A stretch of DNA of 64,000 nucleotides from Nonomuraea montanisoli (GCF_013363975.1 NZ_JABWGN010000007.1:372001-436000), one strand, 5' to 3'. Positions 9,223-16,697 are shown, counted from the stretch's first letter. The notes: a model not told the origin generated them from the letters alone. A program made the numbers and translations.

Positions 9223-9783
9223 ATGAACGTGCCAGATCAGCCGGAGAATCCTGTGCTCCATGTCGTCGTCTGCGCCACCCCGCGCGCCCGTGTCATCGGC
9301 GAGTTCGTCGAGTTGGCGGCCGAGCGGGGTTGGACGCCATGCGTGGTCGCCACGCCCGAGGCGATGAAGTTCGTTGACAGCGAGGCTCTTGGGGAGCTCA
9401 CCGGCTACCCGGTGCGGCACAAGTACAAGAATCCGGACGAGCCCGATGTGCTTCCGCCCCCTGACGCGATTCCGGTCTGCCCTGCGTCTTTCAACACGAT
9501 CAACAAGTGGGCTGCGGGGATCAGCGACACGCTGGCTCTGGGCTTGATCACTGAGGCCATTGGTATGGGTATTCCGTTGGTGGCCGCTCCGGCGGTCAAC
9601 AGCGCCCAGGCGGCCCATCCCGCGTTCGAGCGGAACATCGACGAGCTGAGGGGCGCGGGCGTGAAGGTTCTGTACGGCCCTGGCGTCTGGGAGCCGGCGG
9701 CGCCGCGGAGCGGTGGAGCGCCGTTCGCCTGGGAGCTCGCGCTTGATGCGCTCGACGAGTTCCGTGCCGCGTCTGCCGGATAG
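9223..9783 (+). CDS. Flavoprotein (phosphopantothenoylcysteine decarboxylase-like fold)
   Basis: Predicted FMN-binding flavoprotein, 186 aa from the ATG at 9223. A TTG at 9205 and a GTG at 9229 are also in frame. It begins with a Rossmann-like strand VLHVVVCATPRA. The segment PVCPASFNTINKWAAGISD matches the PxSxNTxxK pattern that binds FMN in the HFCD/PPC decarboxylase fold, followed by GIPLVAAPAVNSAQAAHPAF. The substrate is unknown. Single gene; its probable regulator upstream is decayed. Adjacent sequence shows no clear promoter. Confidence 0.8.
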   Translation: MNVPDQPENPVLHVVVCATPRARVIGEFVELAAERGWTPCVVATPEAMKFVDSEALGELTGYPVRHKYKNPDEPDVLPPPDAIPVCPASFNTINKWAAGISDTLALGLITEAIGMGIPLVAAPAVNSAQAAHPAFERNIDELRGAGVKVLYGPGVWEPAAPRSGGAPFAWELALDALDEFRAASAG

Positions 9784-10195
9784 CAGCCGTGATGCCGGCG
9801 GCCCCATCACTCCGGTTCGGGGGAGGGACAGGCGATCTGCTCGTCTCGCTCGCGTGTGATGTGGCGGGCTATGGCGATCCGTTGGCGGGCGAGTTCGGCC
9901 CAGAAGAGCTCTCTCTTGCCCGGAATCGTCTATGCGCCTTGAGGTGATTCGCCGAGATGTTCGCTGCGGTCGTGCTGTAGAGGGACGATGGCTCTTGGTG
10001 CGAGTACGTTGTACCACTCGGAGAACGTGTTTTCGCAGGTCGGAGTTCCGGAGGCGACACGAGCGCAGACATCCGGTACGTCCCGGGGGCGTCCGTAGAA
10101 GTCCGGCTGTCACTGATGGTTCGAGGACAAAGTAACAAAGCTGTCGCCCCTGGGTAAGGGAGACAGCCTTCCGGGACGTCCTGGACGTCTTGGGT
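9784..10195. other. Non-coding or decayed stretch
   Basis: No convincing gene. On the minus strand a short frame ending at 9807 reads like a protein C-terminus (contains KRELFWAELARQRIAIARHI) but has no start or upstream continuation. Most likely it is remnant DNA belonging to the scarred accessory region. Confidence 0.4.
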
Positions 10196-10306
10196 TCAGC
10201 CCTCTCGCCAGATCGGCTCAAGCAGGTCGGGGTTGAACTTCTGCGTCCCTTGCCGGACGGGTAAATAGGGACCCGAGGTCAGGCTGACACCGCCTTGCTG
10301 GCGTCG
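10196..10306 (-). pseudogene. Remnant of an unknown protein C-terminus, copy A
   Basis: A 36-residue minus-strand tail, in frame directly after the stop of the GNAT gene, ending FNPDLLEPIWREG-stop. Its last 43 bases (10196-10238) match 16698-16740 at 40 of 43 positions, where the same C-terminus appears again (FDLDLLEPIWRED-stop). The reading frame and stop are conserved in both, so both derive from the 3' end of the same coding family. I do not recognise the family. Confidence 0.5.
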
Positions 10307-10855
10307 TCAGGCGTTGACGTCGCGGAGCCCGACGGCGTCGTGACGCCAGAACGGCTCGGAGTAGACCAGCGTCCCCGTCATCCACGGCTCGTACGCCGGA
10401 AGCCTGATCACCTGGAAGGCGGCGTCAGGGATGCGCAGAGACGGCTTGCGGAAGCCTAGCTCGGCCCCTGGAGTGAATCCGAAGCGGGAGTAGTAGCCGG
10501 GGTCACCTTCCAGGAAGACGACGGGACACTCACCTTCGGCGAGAGTCGCGAGCCCCGCGCGGACCAGGGCCGAGCCGATGCCCTGACGCTGGTGCTCGGG
10601 CAGCACGCCCAGCGGGCTGAGCACCTGCACGTCGATCAGCCGTCGCGGGGCGTCGAGCAGGCTGTGAGTGAACATGACGTGCCCGACGACTTGCCCGGCA
10701 GCCTCGGCCACGAGCGCGAACCCTCCGCAGGAGCTGATGCCGTGGCGCAGGGTGTCGACCAGGTCGGCCACGACTTCGCCATGGTCGCCGAACGCTCGCC
10801 GATGGACGTGACGCACGGCGCCCGCATCGTCCGGCCGCTCTTCACGAAGCTTCAT
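10307..10855 (-). CDS. GNAT family N-acetyltransferase (YhbS-like)
   Basis: Predicted acetyl-CoA dependent N-acetyltransferase, 182 aa. The acetyl-CoA loop is LGVLPEHQRQGIGSALVRAG near residues 84-103. The segment VVFLEGDPGYYSRFGFTPG is typical of the YhbS-like group, whose substrates are mostly unknown. ATG at 10855 on the minus strand. Its promoter would lie in 10856-10920; none is obvious. The stop is followed in frame by remnant A. Confidence 0.88.
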   Translation of the reverse strand: MKLREERPDDAGAVRHVHRRAFGDHGEVVADLVDTLRHGISSCGGFALVAEAAGQVVGHVMFTHSLLDAPRRLIDVQVLSPLGVLPEHQRQGIGSALVRAGLATLAEGECPVVFLEGDPGYYSRFGFTPGAELGFRKPSLRIPDAAFQVIRLPAYEPWMTGTLVYSEPFWRHDAVGLRDVNA

Positions 10856-11182
10856 CCCCGGAGGCTAAACGATCTGTTCCGCCGCCGACACCTGGTTTTC
10901 GCCCGCCTGCCCCCGTATGTCACAGTGGCTGGAGTCGTGACGATCGCTGACTTCGGTGCTCACCGGACGGGCTGGGGCGATCGCTGCCGCGGCCCTCTTT
11001 CGTCGGGCCTTGGCGCCGGGTATCCCTGGCAGAGATGACAGCACCGTCCGCTCAGTCGAGCAGGATGATCGGTCCGCCTGAAAAGCGGGCGGTCAGCCAG
11101 TGATTGCCGTCAGACGAACGTACTGCTCACAGGTGTGGACCAGCAGTATCTGTTCAAAGTTCCCAACGGATACTGCGGCTCG
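10856..11182. other. Intergenic stretch with an msrA 3'-end relic
   Basis: Contains no intact gene. The only recognisable item is a plus-strand fragment of an msrA-like C-terminus at 11138-11179. The remainder lies between the start of the GNAT gene and the end of the sensor kinase gene, and shows no coding pattern that I can support. Confidence 0.5.
11138..11179 (+). repeat. msrA 3'-end relic, copy 2
   Basis: Encodes DQQYLFKVPNGYCG, matching HQQYLYKVPNGYCG of the intact MsrA (8644-8685). 33 of 42 bases agree and the differences fall mostly in third codon positions, so this is the tail of a diverged msrA, not a recent copy. After GYCG the similarity stops. Same orientation as msrA. Possibly an old attachment-site scar (see findings). 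Confidence 0.6.
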
Positions 11183-12961
11183 CTACGACGGAAGGCGCAG
11201 GGCGAACGTCGTGCGGACGCCTGGCACGCTGGTGACCGTGGCTGTGCCGCCGTGTGCCTCGGCCAGGTTGCGCACGATGGCGAGCCCGAGCCCGCTGCCC
11301 CCGGTCCGCCGGTTGCGGGACTTCTCGGCGCGCCAGAACCTGTCGAAGACGTGGGGGAGGTATTCGGCGCGGATCCCGACCCCTGTGTCGGTCACCTCGA
11401 TGACGACCTGGTCGCCATCCTGGCGGGCGCCCAGCGTGATGTGCCCGCCGCGTGGCGTGTAGCGCAGGGAGTTGGTGACCAGGTTGCCGACGGCCTGGCG
11501 GAGCCGTACCGGATCCGCGGTCAGCGAGGGGTCATCGATGATCACGGTGGTCAGCGTGAGTCCCGCGGCTTCGGCCCGGCCTCGGTGAGCGGTGGCCACC
11601 TGGTCGAGAAGGTCGCCGAGGCGAACGGGTTCGACGTGCAGACGGAGCTTGCCCGCGTCGGCGAGGGCGAGCTCCTGAAGGTCGTCGACGATGTGCTGCA
11701 ACAGCAGGATCTCCTCGACCAGCGAGGCGATCAGCGCCGGGTCCAGCTCGGCGACGCCGTCCTGGGCTGCCTCCAGCCATCCCCTGAGGTTGCTCAGCGG
11801 GGTCCGCAACTCGTGGGAGACGTCGCTGACCATGGCCTTGCGCTGCTCCTCCATGCGCTGGAGGTGTTCCGACATCTCGTTGAACGCCGTGGCGAGCTCG
11901 CTGATCTCGCCGGTCGTCCTGACCATGACGCGGGCGGAGCTGTCCCCGTCACGCATCCGCCGCGCGGCGTCGGTGAGCGCGTTGACCGGCCTGACCAGGC
12001 GCCGGGCCGCCATGACGCTTACCCCCACGGTCAGCAGGAGCACGAGCAGGGCGGCGCCGGCGATCGAGGGGAGCGGGATGCGCTGGCCGCCGGCCTCGGT
12101 GGGGGAGCCGATGTACAGGTAGGCCGCGGGGGCGACGTAGGGATCGAGCTGTTCCTTGCGGGCTGTGACGATGCAGGACGAGATCGTCTGATCGGGTTCC
12201 GCGCCTTGAGGCTGCTTCTCCTTGGAGACCCAGGCGAGATCGAGGCCGACCGAGCCCCGTTCCGCGCTCTTGCCCTTGAGGCACCTGCCTACCAGGAGGT
12301 TGAGCTGTTTCAACGCGGCCTTCTCGGTGCGCGTCGGCGTCCTGAAAGTGGTGGCGTCGCAGGGGTCCGTCACCGTGGGAGCCGCGCTCGGCATCGGGCG
12401 CGGCTCCTGGGGGTCGGGTTCCTTGCCGGTCGTCGTCACCATGGGCCGGCCGGTGTTCGAGATGGTCATCTTCACGACCTGTCCGGTACGGCCGGCGCAG
12501 GCGGCGTAGGCGTTGGCGGCTTTGACCAGCCGGGCGCGATCGGGGGCGGACAGCAGGAAAGGACCCACTGCGCGTGGATCGATACGGTCCCTGGCCGCCC
12601 CGGGCACCAGGGTCACGTCCACGGTCAGCGGGTCGACGACGGCCGAAACCCTGGCGGGCAGTGGGGTCCCGGCGGTCGCCGAGTCCGCGATGAGGGTGCC
12701 CTTGTCGCTGGTCAGCGCGATGCGACGGCCGTTACGGGCGGCCATATCGCGCACGGTGGCGGTGACGCCCGACCAGTCCGGATGGCGGGAGGCATAGCCG
12801 AGCAGGCTGTTGTTGATCTGGGCGTCGCTGGCCAGTGTCTGACCCTGCTCGCGCTGGATGGCGCCGGAGGTGCTGCTGGCGGCCAGCCACGCCGTGGCGG
12901 TGATCGAGCAGACCGCCACGACAGCCGAACTCGTGAGCAACCTGACGAACAGCGACCTCAT
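11183..12961 (-). CDS. Two-component sensor histidine kinase
   Basis: Membrane sensor kinase, 592 aa. TM1 at about residues 8-30, an extracytoplasmic sensor region to about 296 with four scattered Cys, TM2 at about 297-320 and then a HAMP linker. The HisKA box is DVSHELRTPLSNLRGWLEAA with His383; the N box is NLVTNSLRYTP, the G1 box DTGVGI and the G2 box GGSGLGLAIV. The start overlaps the stop of the response regulator gene (12958-12961, ATGA), so the pair is co-translated. The neighbouring divergent L,D-transpeptidase lipoprotein suggests a cell-envelope signal (inference). Confidence 0.93.
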   Translation of the reverse strand: MRSLFVRLLTSSAVVAVCSITATAWLAASSTSGAIQREQGQTLASDAQINNSLLGYASRHPDWSGVTATVRDMAARNGRRIALTSDKGTLIADSATAGTPLPARVSAVVDPLTVDVTLVPGAARDRIDPRAVGPFLLSAPDRARLVKAANAYAACAGRTGQVVKMTISNTGRPMVTTTGKEPDPQEPRPMPSAAPTVTDPCDATTFRTPTRTEKAALKQLNLLVGRCLKGKSAERGSVGLDLAWVSKEKQPQGAEPDQTISSCIVTARKEQLDPYVAPAAYLYIGSPTEAGGQRIPLPSIAGAALLVLLLTVGVSVMAARRLVRPVNALTDAARRMRDGDSSARVMVRTTGEISELATAFNEMSEHLQRMEEQRKAMVSDVSHELRTPLSNLRGWLEAAQDGVAELDPALIASLVEEILLLQHIVDDLQELALADAGKLRLHVEPVRLGDLLDQVATAHRGRAEAAGLTLTTVIIDDPSLTADPVRLRQAVGNLVTNSLRYTPRGGHITLGARQDGDQVVIEVTDTGVGIRAEYLPHVFDRFWRAEKSRNRRTGGSGLGLAIVRNLAEAHGGTATVTSVPGVRTTFALRLPS

Positions 12962-13644
12962 GCGTGCGTCAGCTTGTAGCCGACGCCGTACACGGTCACC
13001 AGCCGGACCGGGCGGCGCGGGTCAGGCTCGATCTTCTTGCGCAGATTCATCACGTGCACGTCGACCGTGCGTTCGGTGATGAACCTGTCGAAGCCGTGGA
13101 TGCGCTCCAGCAACTGCTTCCTGGTGAACACCCGCTCCGGCTCGGCGGCCAGGGTCTCGATGATCCGGAACTCCGCGAGCGTGCACTCCACCAGCGTGTC
13201 CGCCGCGGTGACGGTGTGCCTGACCGGGTCCACGACCAGGTCGCCCGCCTGGAACAGCAGCCGATCGGCGTCCTGGGACTTGCGGGTTCGGCGCAGCAGC
13301 GTTCGCACGCGGGCCATCAGCTCGCGGGGGCTGTACGGCTTGGTCACGTAGTCGTCAGCGCCGAGGTCGAGCCCCAGCAGCAGGTCATCCTCGGTGGACC
13401 TGGCGGTCAGCATCAGGATCGGCAGATCGGACTCGGCACGCAGCACCCGGCAGACGTCCAGCCCGTCGACCTTCGGCATCATCACGTCGAGCAGCACAAG
13501 GCGGGGCTCCGCCCGTCGCGCCTCGTCGATCGCGGAACGCCCGTCGTGCACGACGAGGACATCATGGCCCTCCCGCTCCAGATACCGCCGGAGCAGCTCG
13601 GCCTGCTTGGGATCGTCCTCCGCGACCAGTACGTACGCGCACAT
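12958..13644 (-). CDS. OmpR/PhoB-family response regulator
   Basis: Response regulator, 228 aa. Receiver domain with the acidic pair E9-D10, phosphoacceptor Asp53 (LVLLDVMMPKVDG) and the conserved Lys near 104 (VTKPYSPREL). The C-terminal winged-helix domain includes FTRKQLLERIHGFDRFITER and RTVDVHVMNLRKKIEPDPRR. First gene of a two-gene operon with the sensor kinase. It is divergent from the L,D-transpeptidase gene across 90 bases and probably controls it and itself. Confidence 0.94.
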   Translation of the reverse strand: MCAYVLVAEDDPKQAELLRRYLEREGHDVLVVHDGRSAIDEARRAEPRLVLLDVMMPKVDGLDVCRVLRAESDLPILMLTARSTEDDLLLGLDLGADDYVTKPYSPRELMARVRTLLRRTRKSQDADRLLFQAGDLVVDPVRHTVTAADTLVECTLAEFRIIETLAAEPERVFTRKQLLERIHGFDRFITERTVDVHVMNLRKKIEPDPRRPVRLVTVYGVGYKLTHA

Positions 13645-13734
13645 GGCCTGAGGCTATGCGCATGCCAGGGGTGCATATGGGATCCGCATGACAACCAAAC
13701 AGGTTTCACACATTCTGTCGCCAGGCTGCGGCGA
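13645..13734. promoter_or_regulatory. Divergent promoter region, regulator / L,D-transpeptidase
   Basis: Ninety bases between two divergent starts. Contains the palindrome ATGCGCAT near 13658 and near-repeats of a GCATATGG/GCATGAC type. No convincing -10/-35 pair can be assigned. It is the likely control region for both the two-component operon and the lipoprotein gene. Confidence 0.4.
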
Positions 13735-14493
13735 GTGAGAACCAACCTGCTTCGTACGGCCGCCGCGGCGACACTCGTCATCCTGCTCGCCGGCTGCGCA
13801 GCCGGCGCGCGCAGTGCCGTACGCCATGAGCCTTCGAGCAGTGCCGTACGCCATGAGCCCGCGAGCAGTGGCGCGCGGTCGGAGCCGGCGAGCAGCGCCG
13901 GATCGAAGATCGCGAGCGTCAAGGGGTCTCGGATCACGGTCTACCGGAACAAGGAGGGGGTGGCCCAGCGGGCGATCACGAGCCCCAACGGCTACGGCGC
14001 GACGCGGGTCTTCCTGGTGGAACGTGACGAGGGTGAGTGGCTCCAGGTTCTGCTGCCGATCCGGCCGAACGGCAGCAAGGGCTGGATCAAGGCCATCGAC
14101 GTGACGCTCGCGGAGACCTCCTACCGGGTGGAGATCGATCGCGGGGCGTTCAGGTTCACGGTCTACGACGGCGACCGGGCCGTCAGGACGGGCAAGGTCG
14201 CGACGGGCGAAGCGGGGACTCCGACGCCTCCAGGTCGCTACTTCTTCACCGAGCTGGTGAAGCCGGTCGGCGACGGTGGGGCCTACGGCGCCTACGCCTT
14301 CGGGCTGAGCGGCTTCTCGCCCGTGCTCAAGAGCTTCGCCGGCGGCCCGGGGCAGCTGGCGATCCACGGGACGAACAAGCCGTCCGCCATCGGCACGCGG
14401 GCCAGCCACGGCTGCGTCCGGCTCAGCAACGACGACATCACCTGGATGGCGAAGAACCTGGCGATCGGTACTCCGGTCGTCGTCAAGGGCTGA
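13735..14493 (+). CDS. L,D-transpeptidase (YkuD) lipoprotein
   Basis: Predicted 3-3 peptidoglycan cross-linking or remodelling enzyme, 252 aa from GTG 13735. The open frame continues upstream, but that part is antisense to the response regulator. A lipobox LLAGC puts the lipidated Cys at 21. Residues about 27-53 are three 9-residue repeats (SSAVRHEPS type). The YkuD catalytic region has HGTNKPSAIG (His211) and SHGCVRLSN with nucleophile Cys227. Divergent from a two-component system and followed by a small secreted protein gene. Confidence 0.88.
   Translation: MRTNLLRTAAAATLVILLAGCAAGARSAVRHEPSSSAVRHEPASSGARSEPASSAGSKIASVKGSRITVYRNKEGVAQRAITSPNGYGATRVFLVERDEGEWLQVLLPIRPNGSKGWIKAIDVTLAETSYRVEIDRGAFRFTVYDGDRAVRTGKVATGEAGTPTPPGRYFFTELVKPVGDGGAYGAYAFGLSGFSPVLKSFAGGPGQLAIHGTNKPSAIGTRASHGCVRLSNDDITWMAKNLAIGTPVVVKG
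13811..13891. repeat. Three 27-bp tandem repeats inside the L,D-transpeptidase gene
   Basis: Units at 13811-13837, 13838-13864 and 13865-13891. The first two differ at two positions and the third is more diverged. Each encodes nine residues in the linker between the lipidated Cys and the catalytic domain. In-frame expansion or contraction would change the length of the tether. Confidence 0.85.
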
Positions 14494-14523
14494 GGCCCGA
14501 CTCGAATGAACAGGGGAATCCAT

Positions 14524-14757
14524 ATGAAGATCAAGGCCACGCTCATCGGCTTCGGCGCGGCGCTGGCTCTGGCCGCGGGCCTCGCCGGCCTTTCGGGTAC
14601 GGCCGCGGCCGATCCCAAGCAGCCGGTGCCCGCCGCGGCGCCCTCCGCGGCGCCCGCCGCGGTGCCCTCCGCGGCGCCGGCCGACCACCGGCCCACGGCC
14701 CAGCCGACGCCGAGCCCGAAGGAGCCCGCCGTCGTCAAGCCGGCCTACACCGGCTGA
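14524..14757 (+). CDS. Small secreted Pro/Ala-rich protein
   Basis: 77-aa protein of unknown function. The ATG at 14524 is favoured by AGGGGA about 8 bases upstream; another ATG at 14506 is in frame. An N-terminal signal peptide (KIKATLIGFGAALALAAG) ends near GTAAAD. The mature part is low-complexity, with repeats of the PSAAPA type. It lies 30 bases after the L,D-transpeptidase gene and may be in the same transcript and act in the same envelope compartment. Confidence 0.7.
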   Translation: MKIKATLIGFGAALALAAGLAGLSGTAAADPKQPVPAAAPSAAPAAVPSAAPADHRPTAQPTPSPKEPAVVKPAYTG

Positions 14758-15076
14758 TCGTGGTGCGTCGCCGTAGTTCCTACGGTGACGCATCTCGACG
14801 CCCGGAGGCTCATGAAGGCCCCCTCCTGCCCGCGGTCGCGTCGGCGACCAGGCCATCGCGGGCAGGAGCAGGGCGATGTAATACGACGCGGCGAACGGCT
14901 GGACCATGCGCCTCTTGGAGGTCGCCCGGCACGGAGGAGGTGGCTCCTGCTGCGCGAGATCGAGTGCTACCGCCAGCCGTATCTTTCAAGAATCCGGGAG
15001 GGTACTGCGGGATCGGCGGGACGGGGCCGAGCCCTCAGGTCCCCCAGGTGGGGCCTTCCAGCGCCACGCCAATCTC
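14758..15076. other. Decayed intergenic stretch with msrA relic
   Basis: No intact gene. The right-hand part (about 14973-15055) is a decayed copy of an msrA 3' end joined to terminator-like sequence. Short frames in the rest do not look like protein. Confidence 0.5.
14973..15055 (+). repeat. msrA 3'-end relic, copy 3
   Basis: Encodes QPYL, then after a one-base frame change FKNPGGYCGIGGTG, matching QQYL-YKVPNGYCGIGGTG of MsrA. Twenty consecutive bases around GYCGIGG are identical to the intact gene. Downstream, instead of the gene end, it continues with GGGCCGAGCCC...CCCCCAGGTGGGG, which resembles the hairpin region at 8788-8819. It looks like a copy of the msrA tail plus terminator with about 90 bases deleted between. 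Confidence 0.55.
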
Positions 15077-15097
15077 TTTGCTACTTCGGGTAGTAAA
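15077..15097. promoter_or_regulatory. Operator-like palindrome before the toxin-antitoxin pair
   Basis: TTTGCTAC-TTCGG-GTAGTAAA, arms matching at 7 of 8 positions, ending 8 bases before the antitoxin ATG. It overlaps a TAGTAAACT stretch that could be a -10 element for a very short leader. A site here fits autoregulation by the ribbon-helix-helix antitoxin (known for VapB-type systems; inferred here). Confidence 0.5.
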
Positions 15098-15105
15098 CTG
15101 GTCTC

Positions 15106-15414
15106 ATGAGCATGCCTGAGCGAGAGTTCGCCCCGGGGGACGGGCCAGCGGCGAAGGTCAGTGTCTCTCTGAGAGCGGGCAACATTCGCGCCGTCCGAGA
15201 GCGAGTCGGAGCCCGCGGGTTCTCCGCCTACGTTGACGCCGCTGTGGAACGCCAGATCGAGCGGGATCTCCTGGAGGAGGCGCTCCAGGCGAACGAGGCT
15301 TCGAGGCCGATCCCGCAGTCGATGCGCGACGAAGCGGCGGAGCTGTTCCGCCAGGTCAAATCGGCGCCCGAACTCCAGGAGGAGGACGGATGGCGCGCGC
15401 ACGAAGCAGGCTGA
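15106..15414 (+). CDS. Ribbon-helix-helix-like antitoxin (VapB-type)
   Basis: 102-aa protein: N-terminal strand AAKVSVSLRAGNIRAVRERV, then GFSAYVDAAVERQIERDLLE, the pattern of a short RHH/MetJ-like DNA-binding domain, followed by an acidic helical tail that would wrap the toxin. An ATG at 15112 is an alternative start. The gene overlaps the PIN-domain gene by 25 bases. The family name is inferred from size, pattern and partner. Confidence 0.75.
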   Translation: MSMPEREFAPGDGPAAKVSVSLRAGNIRAVRERVGARGFSAYVDAAVERQIERDLLEEALQANEASRPIPQSMRDEAAELFRQVKSAPELQEEDGWRAHEAG

Positions 15415-15806
15415 GTGCGGGAACCGTGGTCCTCGACTGCGAAGGGCTCGCGAAGTGGTGCGAGGCTGACCTGCGGGTGACCGCGCTTGTGCGGGAGGCG
15501 CAGGACAACGACTTCCGGGTTGTGGTCAGCGCGATGACACCGATCGAGGCGCAAGACGTTAGCGTCAAGAGCGATCGCCTGAGGTGGTACCTGTCTCGTC
15601 TGAAGATCGAGCCTGTGACCGAGGGCATCGCATCACGGGCGATCGAGCTTCTCCGTGGCGTCGGCCTGCACGGTCACAAGTACGCCATAGACGCGGTGGT
15701 GGCGGCTACTGCGCTGGGCTCGGTGAGGCCGGTCGTCGTGCTCACCTCTGATGAGGACGACTTGAGCAAGTTGTGCGGGAAGGCCGTGAAGGTGGTCGCA
15801 GTCTGA
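15390..15806 (+). CDS. PIN-domain toxin (VapC-like)
   Basis: Predicted ribonuclease toxin, 138 aa. PIN acidic residues: VVLDCEGLAKW near the N-terminus, an acidic residue in MTPIEAQDV, YAIDAVVAATAL and LTSDEDDLSKL near the C-terminus. It overlaps the antitoxin gene by 25 bases, the usual antitoxin-first order. It sits in a region rich in mobile-element scars, consistent with a stabilising or stranded module. RNA target unknown. Confidence 0.8.
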   Translation: MARARSRLSAGTVVLDCEGLAKWCEADLRVTALVREAQDNDFRVVVSAMTPIEAQDVSVKSDRLRWYLSRLKIEPVTEGIASRAIELLRGVGLHGHKYAIDAVVAATALGSVRPVVVLTSDEDDLSKLCGKAVKVVAV

Positions 15807-16056
15807 GAGCACTCTCGGAGTGACACCAGCAGTCTTGATGTAGTCGTACCAGTCCACGCATATCGGCTGTCCGACCTGGGCGTCGCCGATGTCGTGCCGT
15901 AGTCCCCCTGCGGCCGACTGTGTTCACAGACCGGGCAGCCTCGGCGTGGGCGGCAGGCGAGTGCGTTTGGCCGGCCCGTTGCCGGTGGGCGTGGACCGCG
16001 ACGCAGCTTGGAGCGGTGAAGGTGGCGAAGAGTCCCCCCTTTCCCGGCACTACGGT
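15801..16056 (-). pseudogene. Relic of a RepSA-type replication initiator (integrative element)
   Basis: Three consecutive pieces in three frames match the family pattern of actinobacterial RepSA-like initiators: GKGGLFATFTAPSCVAVHAH (compare FVTLTAPSFGxVH), then CRPRRGCPVCEHSRP (compare a cysteine-containing CPHGRP block), then GLRHDIGDAQVGQPICVDWY with DYIKTAG after it (compare the xDxRLGQPLCxDCYDY block). Two frameshifts are needed and both ends are missing. Such proteins replicate pSAM2-like actinomycete integrative and conjugative elements. This is strong pattern evidence, but it was not searched. Confidence 0.65.
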
Positions 16057-16060
16057 CGAG

Positions 16061-16663
16061 CTAGCAGACGCCGGGAATCTTGCACACCCTGGCGGCCATC
16101 TTCCGGGCGTTCTTGGTCAGTCGGCCGGGGTCGTAGGATCCCTCGTCGGTCGTGTAGATCATCAGCGCGCTGCCCCTGCGCGTGACGATTCCGGTGATCG
16201 TCTGGTTCACGCTCCCGTCCTGCCGGGTCTGATAGCCCATGCCTATGGCCTCGTCTCCCGCCTTGGCCTTGCTCGTCCGCCACTGGATCTTGAGTTCGGG
16301 CGCTGACGGGTCGGCCTTGCGCGCGCATCGCTTGACCTCGGCGTCAAGGCGGGTGAGTGCGGCACGGGCGGCGCGGGGGCTCTGGTAGATGACGAGTTGT
16401 TCGGAGGAGCCGCTGGGAGCGCTGGTCCAGTGCGTGATCGTGCGGGCTGCCGCCCGGCCGCGATCGACGGCGCGCTGGTGCCGGCACGGGTTCAGCTCCC
16501 ATGGCTCGGTGAGCCTGTCGCTGATCTTGTAGCCCTGTTCCTCCGCCTCCTCGGGGGCCAGGTGCCTGCGCGCGTCGCGTTCGGTGAGCAGGAAGTTCTT
16601 CGGTATCTCGGTCACCGTCGCCGGGGACAGTGCCAGGAGCAAGGAGAGTGCCACACTGATCAT
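16061..16663 (-). CDS. Secreted protein, possible PknH-type sensor-domain fold
   Basis: 200 aa from the ATG at 16663; the frame is open further upstream, but that part overlaps remnant B. N-terminal signal sequence MISVALSLLLALSPATV. The mature part has Cys in NPCRHQRAV, VKRCARKAD and the C-terminal VCKIPGVC, a layout reminiscent of extracellular PknH-like sensor domains (lipoprotein LppH type). The family is only a suggestion. No partner kinase is adjacent. Downstream of it lies the RepSA relic. Confidence 0.65.
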   Translation of the reverse strand: MISVALSLLLALSPATVTEIPKNFLLTERDARRHLAPEEAEEQGYKISDRLTEPWELNPCRHQRAVDRGRAAARTITHWTSAPSGSSEQLVIYQSPRAARAALTRLDAEVKRCARKADPSAPELKIQWRTSKAKAGDEAIGMGYQTRQDGSVNQTITGIVTRRGSALMIYTTDEGSYDPGRLTKNARKMAARVCKIPGVC

Positions 16664-16697
16664 AAAGGGTTTGATGCCGGCGGGAACGACTTGGTTT

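Noticed and set aside
9202..10221. 339-codon minus-strand frame across the flavoprotein gene
   Set aside because: Its composition is shadow-like over the flavoprotein, and the left and right parts show no family pattern. Only small remnant pieces in this area look protein-like.
11135..12979. 614-codon plus-strand frame opposite the sensor kinase
   Set aside because: It starts by chance inside the msrA relic (DQQYLFKVPNGYCG) and then runs as antisense shadow of the kinase.
12964..13734. Upstream extension of the L,D-transpeptidase frame
   Set aside because: The extension is antisense to the response regulator. The GTG at 13735 gives a proper lipoprotein signal.
15360..15414. Overlap of antitoxin and toxin frames as a frameshift fusion
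   Set aside because: The 25-base overlap is normal for translationally coupled toxin-antitoxin genes, and both frames have proper start and stop codons.
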